DNA from: an uncultured bacterium
GTDB taxonomy: Bacteria; Cyanobacteriota; Vampirovibrionia; Gastranaerophilales; Gastranaerophilaceae
Direction: 5' to 3'
Assembly (NCBI GenBank): GCA_902803265.1
Contig: CADCPD010000088.1
Span: 1 to 14,112 of the forward strand
DNA length: 14,112 bases
Every line of letters starts with the position of its first letter. Within the stretch, counting starts at the first letter, position 1. Both the position numbers and the translations under genes were made by a program. This document shows, piece after piece, positions 1 through 6,680 of the stretch. The notes beneath the pieces were generated by a model. The model ran no database searches and had not been told where the DNA came from. It saw only the letters and a list, made by a program, of their open reading frames with translations.

Positions 1-591
1 ATTATCAGGATTATATATTGACTGACTTATTCCGACAACTTCTCCTGTGGTATTTAGAATAGGACCACCTGAACAGCCCGGATTTATTGCTGCATCTGTT
101 TGGATTTTATTTTTTGCTAAATCTATTCTTGAAACTATTCCCTGAGTTAAAGTTCCTGAAAAGCCAAAAGGGTTTCCTATTGCAAGTATTTTTTGTCCTA
201 CTTTTAGGGTGTCAGAATTTCCTAATTTTATTATGTTTAATTGTGTTTTCGGATTTATTTTTATCAATGCTAAATCACTATTTTTGTTTTTTGTTGGAAT
301 AATTGTAGCGGTATATGTTTTTCCATCATAAGTTGTTACTTCTATTTTTTTGCTTCCATCAATAACATGTTTACTTGTTAGTATTGTCCCATTTGAATTT
401 ATTAGACATCCGGTTCCTCCTGAGACACCTATTTTTAATTCTGCATCTATTGCTACAATTGCAGGATTTATTTTTTCATAAACTGCTATTGTGGTTGCCT
501 CTTCTGTATCATAACTAAATACAGGGTTTAAGCTTATTAAAAAAAATGCAAATATCAATATGTAACACTGTTTTATTTTTTCTGAAATCAT
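1..591 (-). CDS. Exported trypsin-like (Deg/HtrA-type, S1C) serine protease, 3' end missing
   Basis: Reading the minus strand from the ATG at 591 gives 197 codons open to the window edge. Residues about 8-26 form a hydrophobic signal peptide after a Lys-containing n-region (MISEKIKQ), so the protein is probably exported. The chymotrypsin-fold triad is visible: His in 'LTSKHVID', Asp in 'SDLALIKI' and Ser in 'NPGCSGGP'. The usual GNSGGP is GCSGGP here, with the nucleophile Ser kept. 'AIGNPFGFSGTLTQGIVS' is typical of DegP/HhoA proteases. The start is fixed by a strong AGGAGG six bases upstream. Family members degrade or chaperone misfolded envelope proteins. Whether a PDZ domain follows lies outside the window. 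It is divergent from ycf23. Confidence 0.88.
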   Translation of the reverse strand, partial: MISEKIKQCYILIFAFFLISLNPVFSYDTEEATTIAVYEKINPAIVAIDAELKIGVSGGTGCLINSNGTILTSKHVIDGSKKIEVTTYDGKTYTATIIPTKNKNSDLALIKINPKTQLNIIKLGNSDTLKVGQKILAIGNPFGFSGTLTQGIVSRIDLAKNKIQTDAAINPGCSGGPILNTTGEVVGISQSIYNPDN

Positions 592-671
592 GATTTCCCT
601 CCTGATAAAACATAATATAAAAGATTTTATAAAAAATTTTACTACCTTTGTAACATTTTGTAGCATTATTC

Positions 672-700
672 TTGTATTTATTATTTTTTTAATTTATAAT
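672..700 (+). promoter_or_regulatory. Sigma70-type promoter of ycf23
   Basis: TTGTAT (672-677), a 17-bp spacer and a perfect TATAAT (695-700) give a predicted start near 707 and a leader of about 43 nt ahead of the GGAG ribosome site at 741-744. Confidence 0.6.
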
Positions 701-749
701 CTAGTGGAAAAAATAATCATAATTTATGTTAGGTAGGAAAGGAGAAATT

Positions 750-1556
750 ATGAGAAACATGGAAACTTTTAAAAGAGCATTAAGCGAAAGAAGAGCTTTA
801 AAAATTATTTCTGGTATTAATAATATGGATTTAGATAGAGTAAGAATGGTTGTATCATCAGCAATGGAAGCTGGCGCTGATGCTGTTGATGTTTCTGCAA
901 ACAGACAAGTTTTGACTATGGTAAAAGAAATGATTGAATCAGCTAATTCATCAATTTCTTTATTTGCTTCTTCTGTAAATCCTACAGAATTGGCTGAAGC
1001 TGTTAATGTTCACCATGTAGATGCTATCGAATTAGGTAATTTTGATGCATTATACAGAGAAGGTCGTTCATTCTCATCAATGGAAGTTTTAAGCTTAGTT
1101 CGTGAAACTTTATCAATGATTGAAGAACACAGATCAGAAGTTTTATTCTCAGTAACAATTCCTGGTTCTATCTCAATTAATGATCAAATTTCTTTAGCAA
1201 GAGAATTAGAAATGTTACACATTGATTTAATTCAAACTGAAGGTTATGTTTCTGAAGAAATGACTTTAGAAAATACAAGAACAATGTTAAACAGAGCTGA
1301 ATTAACTCTTTCTAACACAATTGAATTATCAAGAAATACTGAATTACCAATTATGACTTCATCAAATATTAATACAGTAACTGCTTCAATGGCATTTGCT
1401 GCTGGTGCTAGTGCAATTGGTTGCGGTTCTTGTGTTAACAGATTGGAATCTCAAATCCAAATGTTAGCTGTTATTAAAAACTTAAGAGAAATTTCTAACA
1501 GAAATTGGAATTGGTCTATGAACAATATGTCAACAAGAAGAGAATCTTTAGTTTAG
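750..1556 (+). CDS. ycf23: Ycf23/DUF561 family protein
   Basis: 268 aa when started at the ATG at 750, which follows GGAG (741-744) at good spacing. An in-frame ATG at 726 lies upstream of that site and is less likely. The N-terminus 'ALKIISGINNMDLDRV', then 'VDVSAN', 'LFASSVNPTELAEA', 'AIELGNFDALYREG', 'FSVTIPGSI' and a C-terminal 'GASAIGCGSCVNRL' follow the order of the Ycf23 family, predicted TIM-barrel proteins of cyanobacteria and red-algal plastids. Regular beta/alpha alternation and the Gly-rich C-terminal loop fit a phosphate-binding barrel. The reaction is not established; proposals for plastid/cyanobacterial homologues are regulatory. No membrane segment. Single-gene transcript with its own promoter and terminator. 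Family assignment is from recognised motifs. Confidence 0.85.
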   Translation: MRNMETFKRALSERRALKIISGINNMDLDRVRMVVSSAMEAGADAVDVSANRQVLTMVKEMIESANSSISLFASSVNPTELAEAVNVHHVDAIELGNFDALYREGRSFSSMEVLSLVRETLSMIEEHRSEVLFSVTIPGSISINDQISLARELEMLHIDLIQTEGYVSEEMTLENTRTMLNRAELTLSNTIELSRNTELPIMTSSNINTVTASMAFAAGASAIGCGSCVNRLESQIQMLAVIKNLREISNRNWNWSMNNMSTRRESLV

Positions 1557-1574
1557 TAATTGATTTGAATATTG

Positions 1575-1610
1575 AAAAAGGAGAAGGTTTTTAACTTTCT
1601 CCTTTTTTTT
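1575..1610. terminator. Bidirectional intrinsic terminator between ycf23 and dnaA
   Basis: An 11-bp stem (1575-1585 with 1597-1607) runs into eight T on the plus strand (1603-1610) and, on the minus strand, into five T. It lies between the convergent ycf23 and dnaA stops, touching the dnaA stop codon at 1609-1611. Confidence 0.85.
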
Positions 1611-3009
1611 ATTCTAAATTTAATATATTAATGATTTCTTTTAATTCTTGTTTTAATTTATTATCCTTGTTTAATTTATCTTTTATCTGATCGCAGCCGT
1701 ACATTACGGTTTGATGTTTTTTATCTATATATTTTGCGATATCTTCAAGTTTTAGTTTTAAATATTCTTTAGAAATAAAGGCTGTAATTTTTCTTGCTTT
1801 AGAAATGTTCGCACTTCTTGCTGAGCTCTTTATATCTTGAATGCTTACTCCATAGTACTTTGAAGCTTCTTGTGCAATTTTTTCTATATTTAATTCATTT
1901 CTTTCTTCACATTTTAGAACATGTTTTGCAAATTCAAGTGTTATATCAGTATCTTCAAAAGAAGCAAAGGCTTCAACTTTATTAAATGCCCCTTCCAGTT
2001 CTCTTACATTCGTTTTATAGTTTTTTGCAATATAGCTGAAAACTTCTTTTGGGATAGTTAAATCTTTAGTGACAGCTAAGTTTTCTAAAATTTTTATTCT
2101 TGTTTCTTCTATTGGAGGATGAATTTCTACTACTAATCCTTGTTCAAATCTTGAAATTAATCTTTGAGGCATTTCCGGCATATCTTTTGGCAATCTGTCT
2201 GATGTTAGAACTATTTGTTTGTTTGATAAATGTAGGGCATCAAATGTATTAAATAATTCTTCCATGCATTGTTTTTTGCCTTCAAAAAATTGAATGTCAT
2301 CAATTAATAATACATCAATATTTCTGTATTTATTTCTGAATTTATTCATTAAGTTGCTTTTGTTAAAATCCTTATTTCTTGCTGTGCTGTTTATGTACTC
2401 ATTTATGAAAACTTCAGATTTTACACATTGTATCTTTTTCGTGTTTATTAATGCGTGGCCAATGGCTTGCATAAGATGTGTTTTCCCTAAACCTGACCCA
2501 CCTTGGATATATAGAGGATTATATTGTGCATTAGGGTTTGAGGCTACCATTTCTGCTGCTGCTTTTGCCATCTTGTTATTTTCGTCGGTTACAAAATTGT
2601 CAAATCTGTATTTTAAATTAAGATTCATAGATTGAACATAGCCTAAATTTTCAATGGCTTTTTTATGTTCTTCTTCTTTTTTTTGTATTTTTTCTGCTTT
2701 ACGTTCTTCTTTTTTTTCTTCTTTTATTTTAGATTTTCTTATTTTATCGTAGAGTTCTTTATCCGTTTCAAAATTTACAGTTATATCTTTATTTAGAACT
2801 TTTTTAAATGCGTCTATAAATTTCGGATAGTGATTTTTTTTCAAATATTCAACGGCAATAGCTTGACCAGAAAGAAGTTTTATTTGGTTATCTTCGTATT
2901 CTATAATTTCTAATGGTTCTATCCATGCGTCATAAGATGAAACAGGTATTTCTGTTTCTAATATTTTTTTTGTTTCTTCCCAAATCTTTTCTATTTCGCC
3001 AGCGTTCAT
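1609..3009 (-). CDS. dnaA: Chromosomal replication initiator DnaA
   Basis: 466 aa with full DnaA architecture. Domain I spans about 1-80. A Lys/Glu-rich linker spans about 85-120 and is shorter than in many DnaAs. The AAA+ domain runs about 125-345: Walker A 'GGSGLGKTH' (170-178), Walker B 'LLIDDIQF' (234-241), sensor 1 'LTSDR' (268-272), Arg finger R287 in 'RLISRFEQG', sensor 2 'NVRELEGAFNK' (334-344). The C-terminal helix-turn-helix domain runs about 372-466. The signature helix reads 'KHQTVMYGCDQI' (431-442) where most DnaAs have DHTTVMxACxKI, so two base-reading positions are changed (see findings). It is the last gene of the ppiC-pepP-SpoU operon, 10 bp after the methyltransferase stop, with no clear ribosome site, so translation may be coupled. 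No dnaN is next to it. Confidence 0.97.
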   Translation of the reverse strand: MNAGEIEKIWEETKKILETEIPVSSYDAWIEPLEIIEYEDNQIKLLSGQAIAVEYLKKNHYPKFIDAFKKVLNKDITVNFETDKELYDKIRKSKIKEEKKEERKAEKIQKKEEEHKKAIENLGYVQSMNLNLKYRFDNFVTDENNKMAKAAAEMVASNPNAQYNPLYIQGGSGLGKTHLMQAIGHALINTKKIQCVKSEVFINEYINSTARNKDFNKSNLMNKFRNKYRNIDVLLIDDIQFFEGKKQCMEELFNTFDALHLSNKQIVLTSDRLPKDMPEMPQRLISRFEQGLVVEIHPPIEETRIKILENLAVTKDLTIPKEVFSYIAKNYKTNVRELEGAFNKVEAFASFEDTDITLEFAKHVLKCEERNELNIEKIAQEASKYYGVSIQDIKSSARSANISKARKITAFISKEYLKLKLEDIAKYIDKKHQTVMYGCDQIKDKLNKDNKLKQELKEIINILNLE

Positions 3010-3019
3010 ATTCTACATT

Positions 3020-3769
3020 TTATAACAAAAATAATTTATATAAAACTATTCCTGCGCTAATGCTTAAATTCAAAGATTCAACGTTATTTTTCATTTCTAT
3101 GGTTAAGTTTGTAGTTGCAAAATTTTTGAGTTCTTCTGAAAGACCTGTGCTTTCTGCTCCGAACATAACGAGAGTTTTTTCTTTTGTCTTATAGTCCTTT
3201 AAACTTACTGTATTAGATGCTTTTGGAAGCGTTGCAATTCTGTCGAAATCGCTGAAATATTCTTTTAAAATATTAATATCTTTTATACTGTAAACAGGTG
3301 TTTTCCAGAGGTTTCCAACAGAAGCTCTTACACATTTCGGATTATAAATATCAACGGTATCTCCAAAAAGAATTATTGCATCCAAATCAATTGCGGCGGA
3401 TGTTCTTAGAATTGTTCCTAAATTTCCTAAATCGTTTATATTCTCAAAGAGTGCCACTTTAGCGGTGTATTTTAAATTTGCTATGTCAAGTTGTTTTTGT
3501 TTTCCTATTGCAATAATTTCAGGTGCTGTATTTGTTGTAGAAATTTTTTTTAATACAGCTTCCGTTGTGTAAATTATTTTATTTTGGTCAAAAATAAAAG
3601 ATTTGTCTTTCAAAATAAAGATTTTTTCTATTTCAATATTTGATAAAATCGCTCCTTCTATTGCTTTATAACCTTCAAGTAAAAATTTTCCTGTTTTGTC
3701 GCGGAATTTTTTCTCCTGAAGTTTAACTGTTTCTTTTACCAATTCATTGTTTACGCTTGTAATTTCCAT
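3020..3769 (-). CDS. SpoU/TrmH-family RNA 2'-O-ribose methyltransferase
   Basis: 249 aa, the usual size for a TrmH/RlmB-like SPOUT enzyme with an N-terminal substrate-binding domain (about 1-95, 'GKFLLEGYKAIEGAI') and a knotted SAM-binding domain. The three SpoU motifs are present: motif 1 'NINDLGNLGTILR' (110-122), motif 2 'GAESTGLSEE' (204-213) and motif 3 'ESLNLSISAG' (231-240). Members transfer a methyl group from SAM to a ribose 2'-OH of 23S rRNA or tRNA; the target nucleotide cannot be read from the sequence. The start ATG shares one base with the pepP stop (TAATG at 3767-3771), a classic coupled junction, and dnaA follows after 10 bp. Cytosolic. Confidence 0.92.
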   Translation of the reverse strand: MEITSVNNELVKETVKLQEKKFRDKTGKFLLEGYKAIEGAILSNIEIEKIFILKDKSFIFDQNKIIYTTEAVLKKISTTNTAPEIIAIGKQKQLDIANLKYTAKVALFENINDLGNLGTILRTSAAIDLDAIILFGDTVDIYNPKCVRASVGNLWKTPVYSIKDINILKEYFSDFDRIATLPKASNTVSLKDYKTKEKTLVMFGAESTGLSEELKNFATTNLTIEMKNNVESLNLSISAGIVLYKLFLL

Positions 3770-5367
3770 TACATAACCTCAAAATCTTTTAATTGTTCTT
3801 TTTCTTTATCTGATAGTAAATCAAAATCTATTAATTTCTGTTCGTAGCACATTTTTGAAAAAGAATGTATTTTTCTATTTTTCATGTAGACTGAGTTTTC
3901 CAGTCTAACGCCTCCAAAATTCTTATAATAAAGACCTGGTTCTATTGTAAAACACATATTATCTTCTATTGGCGTTTGTGTTACGGAAGATATTGCGGGA
4001 GATAATCTTGGAGGTTGTTCATGAACGCTTATTCCTATGCCGTGTCCGAGTCCGTGTGAAAATTCAAATCCTTTTGGTGCGATTTTACTAAGTAAATCTC
4101 TTGCTGCTTTATCAATGTCATAACCTGTTGTTTTGTCTGTTATTTTTGTATTAAAAGCGGCTAAACTTGATTTTAGTACAAGTGTATAAATTTTTCGTTG
4201 TTCTTCTGTTGGTGTTCCTTTTACAAAAACTCTTGTTATATCTGTTGCGTAACCGCCTTCGTAGTATGCTCCGCAGTCAATTAAAACCAAAGAGCCATCT
4301 TTTAAAATTTCTTTTTCTGAACTTTTCGAATAATGGGCAAGCGCTGCGTTTGTATCTTTTGCAACTATTGATTTAAATGATAATAGTTTTGCGCCGTGTT
4401 TTTTGAATGCCTTTTCAAGTTCTTCATCAATGTTTTTTTCTGATATATTTTCGTTGTTATTAATATATTCTCTTATTTCAAAAACAGCTTTGTCCGTACG
4501 TCTAAAGCATTCTTTATAATGTTTCAATTCTTCTTCTGTTTTTACGGATTTCATTTTTAAAATCGGATTAGTTTCCATATTCGTCGCAATATCTTTAAAT
4601 AAAAGATAATCCGCCATGTTTGTACTTATTTTATCAAAATAAATTTTATTTAAACCATTTAAACTGTTTTGGAATTCTTTTAGTGGTTTAATTATTAATT
4701 CTGCGGTTTTGGTGTCGTCATCGCAAAACAAAGTCGCAGAAGATTTTGTAATAAGAACTTTTCCGTTAATTGCAGTTGAATATGCTTTTGAAAAATCTCT
4801 TAAATTAGTTATGTATGATGTTTCTTCCAAGTTTGTAAATAGATAAGCTTCGTTATCTTTTAGTAAGTTTTGAACATAGTTTATTTTTTCTTTTGCTGAT
4901 TTTCCGCAAATTTTTCTATCTATTAATTCAAGATTTTTTTTGTTTTGTTTTAACTTTTCTTTTGTGTAAACATCCTTTTCAAGAATTTTTATTTCAACAT
5001 TTTTTTCTGTTAATGCTGTTTTTAAACATTCATATCTGTATACTGAAGTTTTTTCTCCAATTATTCCGAGTGTGGAATTTGTGGATATAAGTTTAGAAAC
5101 TTCCTCTAAAAAGCTTTGATTTTGTTGTAATTTTACGACTGTAATTTTTTCTAAATCACATTCTCTATCTGCCTGTTCGTGGTATCGTCCGTCAACAAAA
5201 AGGTATATATTACCGTTACGGGATACAAGTGCATCACCTGTCGAACCTGTAAATCCCGTAAGGTAATATCTTGAATTTTCTTCTAAAACATTGTATTCCA
5301 CCAAAAATTTATTAGTGGAATTTATAATTATATAGTCTAAATTATTTTGTTTTAGAAATTCTTGCAT
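3769..5367 (-). CDS. pepP: Xaa-Pro aminopeptidase (M24B), three-domain type
   Basis: 532 aa. Two creatinase-like domains (about 1-135 and 155-275) precede a pita-bread catalytic domain (about 285-510). The N-terminal 'GFTGSTGDAL...FVDGRY' block and the total length match the long, three-domain aminopeptidase P form (as in eukaryotic APP1) rather than the ~440-aa E. coli PepP. Metal ligands are all present: D364, D376, H442 in 'GLGHGIG', E476 in 'TIEPG' and E490 in 'VRLE'. H438 and H449 are the usual proton-shuttle/substrate histidines. It removes N-terminal residues preceding proline; cytosolic, no signal peptide. Ribosome site AGGA overlaps the upstream ppiC stop (TAGGA), 11 bp between the genes. 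The symbol is functional; orthology to E. coli pepP is not implied. Confidence 0.93.
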   Translation of the reverse strand: MQEFLKQNNLDYIIINSTNKFLVEYNVLEENSRYYLTGFTGSTGDALVSRNGNIYLFVDGRYHEQADRECDLEKITVVKLQQNQSFLEEVSKLISTNSTLGIIGEKTSVYRYECLKTALTEKNVEIKILEKDVYTKEKLKQNKKNLELIDRKICGKSAKEKINYVQNLLKDNEAYLFTNLEETSYITNLRDFSKAYSTAINGKVLITKSSATLFCDDDTKTAELIIKPLKEFQNSLNGLNKIYFDKISTNMADYLLFKDIATNMETNPILKMKSVKTEEELKHYKECFRRTDKAVFEIREYINNNENISEKNIDEELEKAFKKHGAKLLSFKSIVAKDTNAALAHYSKSSEKEILKDGSLVLIDCGAYYEGGYATDITRVFVKGTPTEEQRKIYTLVLKSSLAAFNTKITDKTTGYDIDKAARDLLSKIAPKGFEFSHGLGHGIGISVHEQPPRLSPAISSVTQTPIEDNMCFTIEPGLYYKNFGGVRLENSVYMKNRKIHSFSKMCYEQKLIDFDLLSDKEKEQLKDFEVM

Positions 5368-5378
5368 AATGTTTTGTC

Positions 5379-5666
5379 CTATTCTTCAATATCTGTTAAT
5401 TGGATTAAGTGCCAGCCAAATTGTGTTTGAACAGGGTTTGAAACTTCACCTTTTTTCATTGAAAATACAGCATCTTCAAAAGGTTTTACCATTTGACCTT
5501 TTGTGAAAAATCCTAAATCTCCGCCTCTTGCACCTGATGGACAAAGAGATTCAAGTGCTGCTAAATCTTCAAATTTAGATTTTCCTGATTGAATTTCTTC
5601 TAATAATTTTTTAGCTTCTTCTTCAGTTTTAACTAGAATATGGCTTGCTCTAACACTTTTGTACAT
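5379..5666 (-). CDS. ppiC: Single-domain parvulin peptidyl-prolyl isomerase
   Basis: 95 aa, the size of E. coli PpiC (93 aa), with the whole rotamase fold: 'ASHILVKTEEEA' (7-18), 'LCPSGARGGDLGFF' (41-54), 'GQMVKPFEDAVFSM' (57-70) and 'VQTQFGWHLIQL' (79-90). The catalytic-pocket residues H9, C42, F63 and H86 are in place. There is no signal peptide or membrane anchor, so it acts in the cytosol and speeds cis/trans prolyl isomerisation. The start follows AAGGAG at ideal spacing. First gene of the four-gene operon that ends with dnaA; grouping with aminopeptidase P suggests a shared theme of proline-peptide handling, which is inference. Confidence 0.93.
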   Translation of the reverse strand: MYKSVRASHILVKTEEEAKKLLEEIQSGKSKFEDLAALESLCPSGARGGDLGFFTKGQMVKPFEDAVFSMKKGEVSNPVQTQFGWHLIQLTDIEE

Positions 5667-5691
5667 AAATATCTCCTTTTATAAACTGTAT

Positions 5692-5722
5692 ATAATAATT
5701 ATATAATAAAAACACTTGACAA
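5692..5722 (-). promoter_or_regulatory. Putative promoter of the ppiC-pepP-SpoU-dnaA operon
   Basis: On the minus strand TTGTCA (5722-5717) precedes TATTAT (5697-5692) with a long 19-bp spacer; an AT-rich run offers other -10 choices, including a TATAAT with only 13 bp. The -35 overlaps the TTGACA of a plus-strand promoter (5716-5721). No other promoter is evident before the ppiC ribosome site, so this element probably drives dnaA as well. Confidence 0.4.
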
Positions 5723-5743
5723 ACCTTAAAAACATGATAGCTA
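5716..5743 (+). promoter_or_regulatory. Putative promoter for the candidate small RNA
   Basis: A perfect TTGACA (5716-5721), a 16-bp spacer and an extended -10 (TGA then TAGCTA, 5735-5743) would start RNA near 5750. The -10 core is weak; the downstream terminator is the better evidence for transcription here. Confidence 0.4.
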
Positions 5744-5749
5744 CATGGA

Positions 5750-5905
5750 TTGGTTTAGATTTAAATTCAAATTGTAACGAATTGTAAAATTATTGAGCAT
5801 GGGTGTGACATGAAAAATTTTCTTGTATTATCATGCATGTACAACTATCCCCAAATCTCCTCCCAAGATTATGAAGTACTAGCTGCAGTCGCAGCTATTT
5901 TTTTT
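5750..5905 (+). ncRNA. Candidate small non-coding RNA (~155 nt)
   Basis: No coding frame of note, yet the segment ends in a textbook intrinsic terminator and starts after a TTGACA promoter. It can fold as a rod: TTGG (5750-5753) with CCAA (5863-5866), GATTT (5758-5762) with AAATC (5853-5857), GCATG (5797-5801) with CATGC (5832-5836), and an apical hairpin about 5808-5827. The right-hand side holds C-rich single-stranded stretches (CCCC at 5849-5852; CTCCTCCC at 5857-5864), the latter complementary to Shine-Dalgarno sequences. A rod with internal loops and its size recall 6S RNA; the anti-SD stretch recalls trans-acting small RNAs. I cannot assign a family; not tRNA, tmRNA, or 4.5S RNA by eye. 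Confidence 0.4.
5880..5905 (+). terminator. Intrinsic terminator of the candidate small RNA
   Basis: A perfect GC-rich stem (TAGCTGC at 5880-5886 with GCAGCTA at 5891-5897) and a 4-nt loop, followed by eight T (5898-5905). The T run is only on the plus strand, and no plus-strand gene lies upstream within the intergenic region, so it implies an uncharted transcript. Confidence 0.85.
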
Positions 5906-6096
5906 GCTTTATTATTGAGTTTTAGGATTTTTTGTATAATTTTGCAGAAACATGCTCAAATCCTTTTCTCATCATGCTTTTGACATGTTAACGTTTGTAA
6001 CAAAAAGAATAAAAATTTTGTTTTAAATAGCAAAAATTTTGAAGAAAATGTTTTTATCATAGTGTAGGTAGTTATAAGTTATTTTGTGTGGTAAAA
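5906..6096 (+). other. AT-rich untranslated stretch ahead of the first VxFK gene
   Basis: No gene seen. It holds three further CATG tetranucleotides (5951, 5973, 5984), a 9-bp segment CATGCTCAA (5951-5959) that is the reverse complement of TTGAGCATG inside the candidate small RNA (5793-5801), and, near 6037-6067, a block resembling the sequence before the gene at 12356. No convincing -35/-10 pair could be fixed for the downstream gene. Confidence 0.4.
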
Positions 6097-6654
6097 ATGC
6101 AAGCTGTAAATAACGTTAATACTCAAACATATTTAAATAAATTGGCTCAACCAAAAGCTCAGGTTGCGTTTAAAGGCGGCGTTCCTGATTTGGATACTTT
6201 ACGTTCTAAACAGGATGAATTCAGAAGAATGTCTGAAAATGCTGATGATAACGGTATAATGGGTAAATTGAGCAAATTTGCTTCAAAAGCCATTGGTGTT
6301 GTTATTGCATTTACGGCAACTAAAATATGTTTAGGTAAAGCTGCTGATATGATAACAGGTACTTTAGGTAAAGGTGCCAATACGTTGATTGAAAAAGTTG
6401 GTGAAAAATCTGCTCAAAATGCAGATAAAGTAACAAAACTTGTTGATAAAGTAAAAGGTTTAAATCTTGATAAAATCGCTGTAAATGTTATTGCAGGCGG
6501 TGCAGCACTTGGTGTTGCAATGAAAGATTTCGGGCTTGTTAAAAAGAATGTTTCAGATGCTACTGAAAATTTGGTAGAAAATTCTATTGACAAAGCTCAA
6601 GGTAACTCATATAATGATTATGGTAGTAGCGTCGATGATGTTGACGATATCTAG
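6097..6654 (+). CDS. Unknown small Ala/Gly/Lys-rich protein, first VxFK paralogue
   Basis: 185 aa from the ATG at 6097; an in-frame GTG at 6088 adds only three residues, and neither has a clear ribosome site. I do not recognise a family. After a polar N-terminus comes 'QVAFKGGVPDLDTL' (22-35), nearly matched in the next gene ('HVSFKANIPNIDAM'). A moderately hydrophobic helix follows ('AIGVVIAFTATKICLG'), then amphipathic helices rich in Lys/Asp, a Gly/Ala-rich segment ('VNVIAGGAALGVAM') and an acidic tail ('DDVDDI'). No standard Sec signal peptide. It is followed after 26 bp by the second VxFK gene, and both end at a shared terminator, so they are likely co-transcribed. A structural, envelope-associated or secreted protein is possible but not shown. 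Confidence 0.75.
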   Translation: MQAVNNVNTQTYLNKLAQPKAQVAFKGGVPDLDTLRSKQDEFRRMSENADDNGIMGKLSKFASKAIGVVIAFTATKICLGKAADMITGTLGKGANTLIEKVGEKSAQNADKVTKLVDKVKGLNLDKIAVNVIAGGAALGVAMKDFGLVKKNVSDATENLVENSIDKAQGNSYNDYGSSVDDVDDI

Positions 6655-6680
6655 TCGGTGTTTATAAAGGTAGGTAAGTT

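Noticed and set aside
592..749. Very AT-rich divergent gap as a possible oriC unwinding element.
   Set aside because: No DnaA-box cluster; the region is adequately explained by the ycf23 promoter and the protease ribosome site.
2294..2635. 113-codon plus-strand frame inside dnaA, apparently hydrophobic.
   Set aside because: Lies opposite the DnaA AAA+ domain; hydrophobicity comes from reading AT-rich codons in reverse.
5080..5088. TGTGGATAT, one mismatch from a reverse DnaA box, as a sign of the replication origin.
   Set aside because: Single near-match inside the pepP coding sequence with no cluster around it; no origin can be supported in this window.
5750..5905. Signal recognition particle RNA, tmRNA or a known riboswitch.
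   Set aside because: No GGAAGCAGC-type SRP core, no tRNA-like ends and no recognisable aptamer core; left as an unassigned candidate small RNA.
6159..6380. 73-codon minus-strand reading frame within the first VxFK gene.
   Set aside because: No ribosome site, promoter or recognisable protein; antisense shadow of the plus-strand gene.
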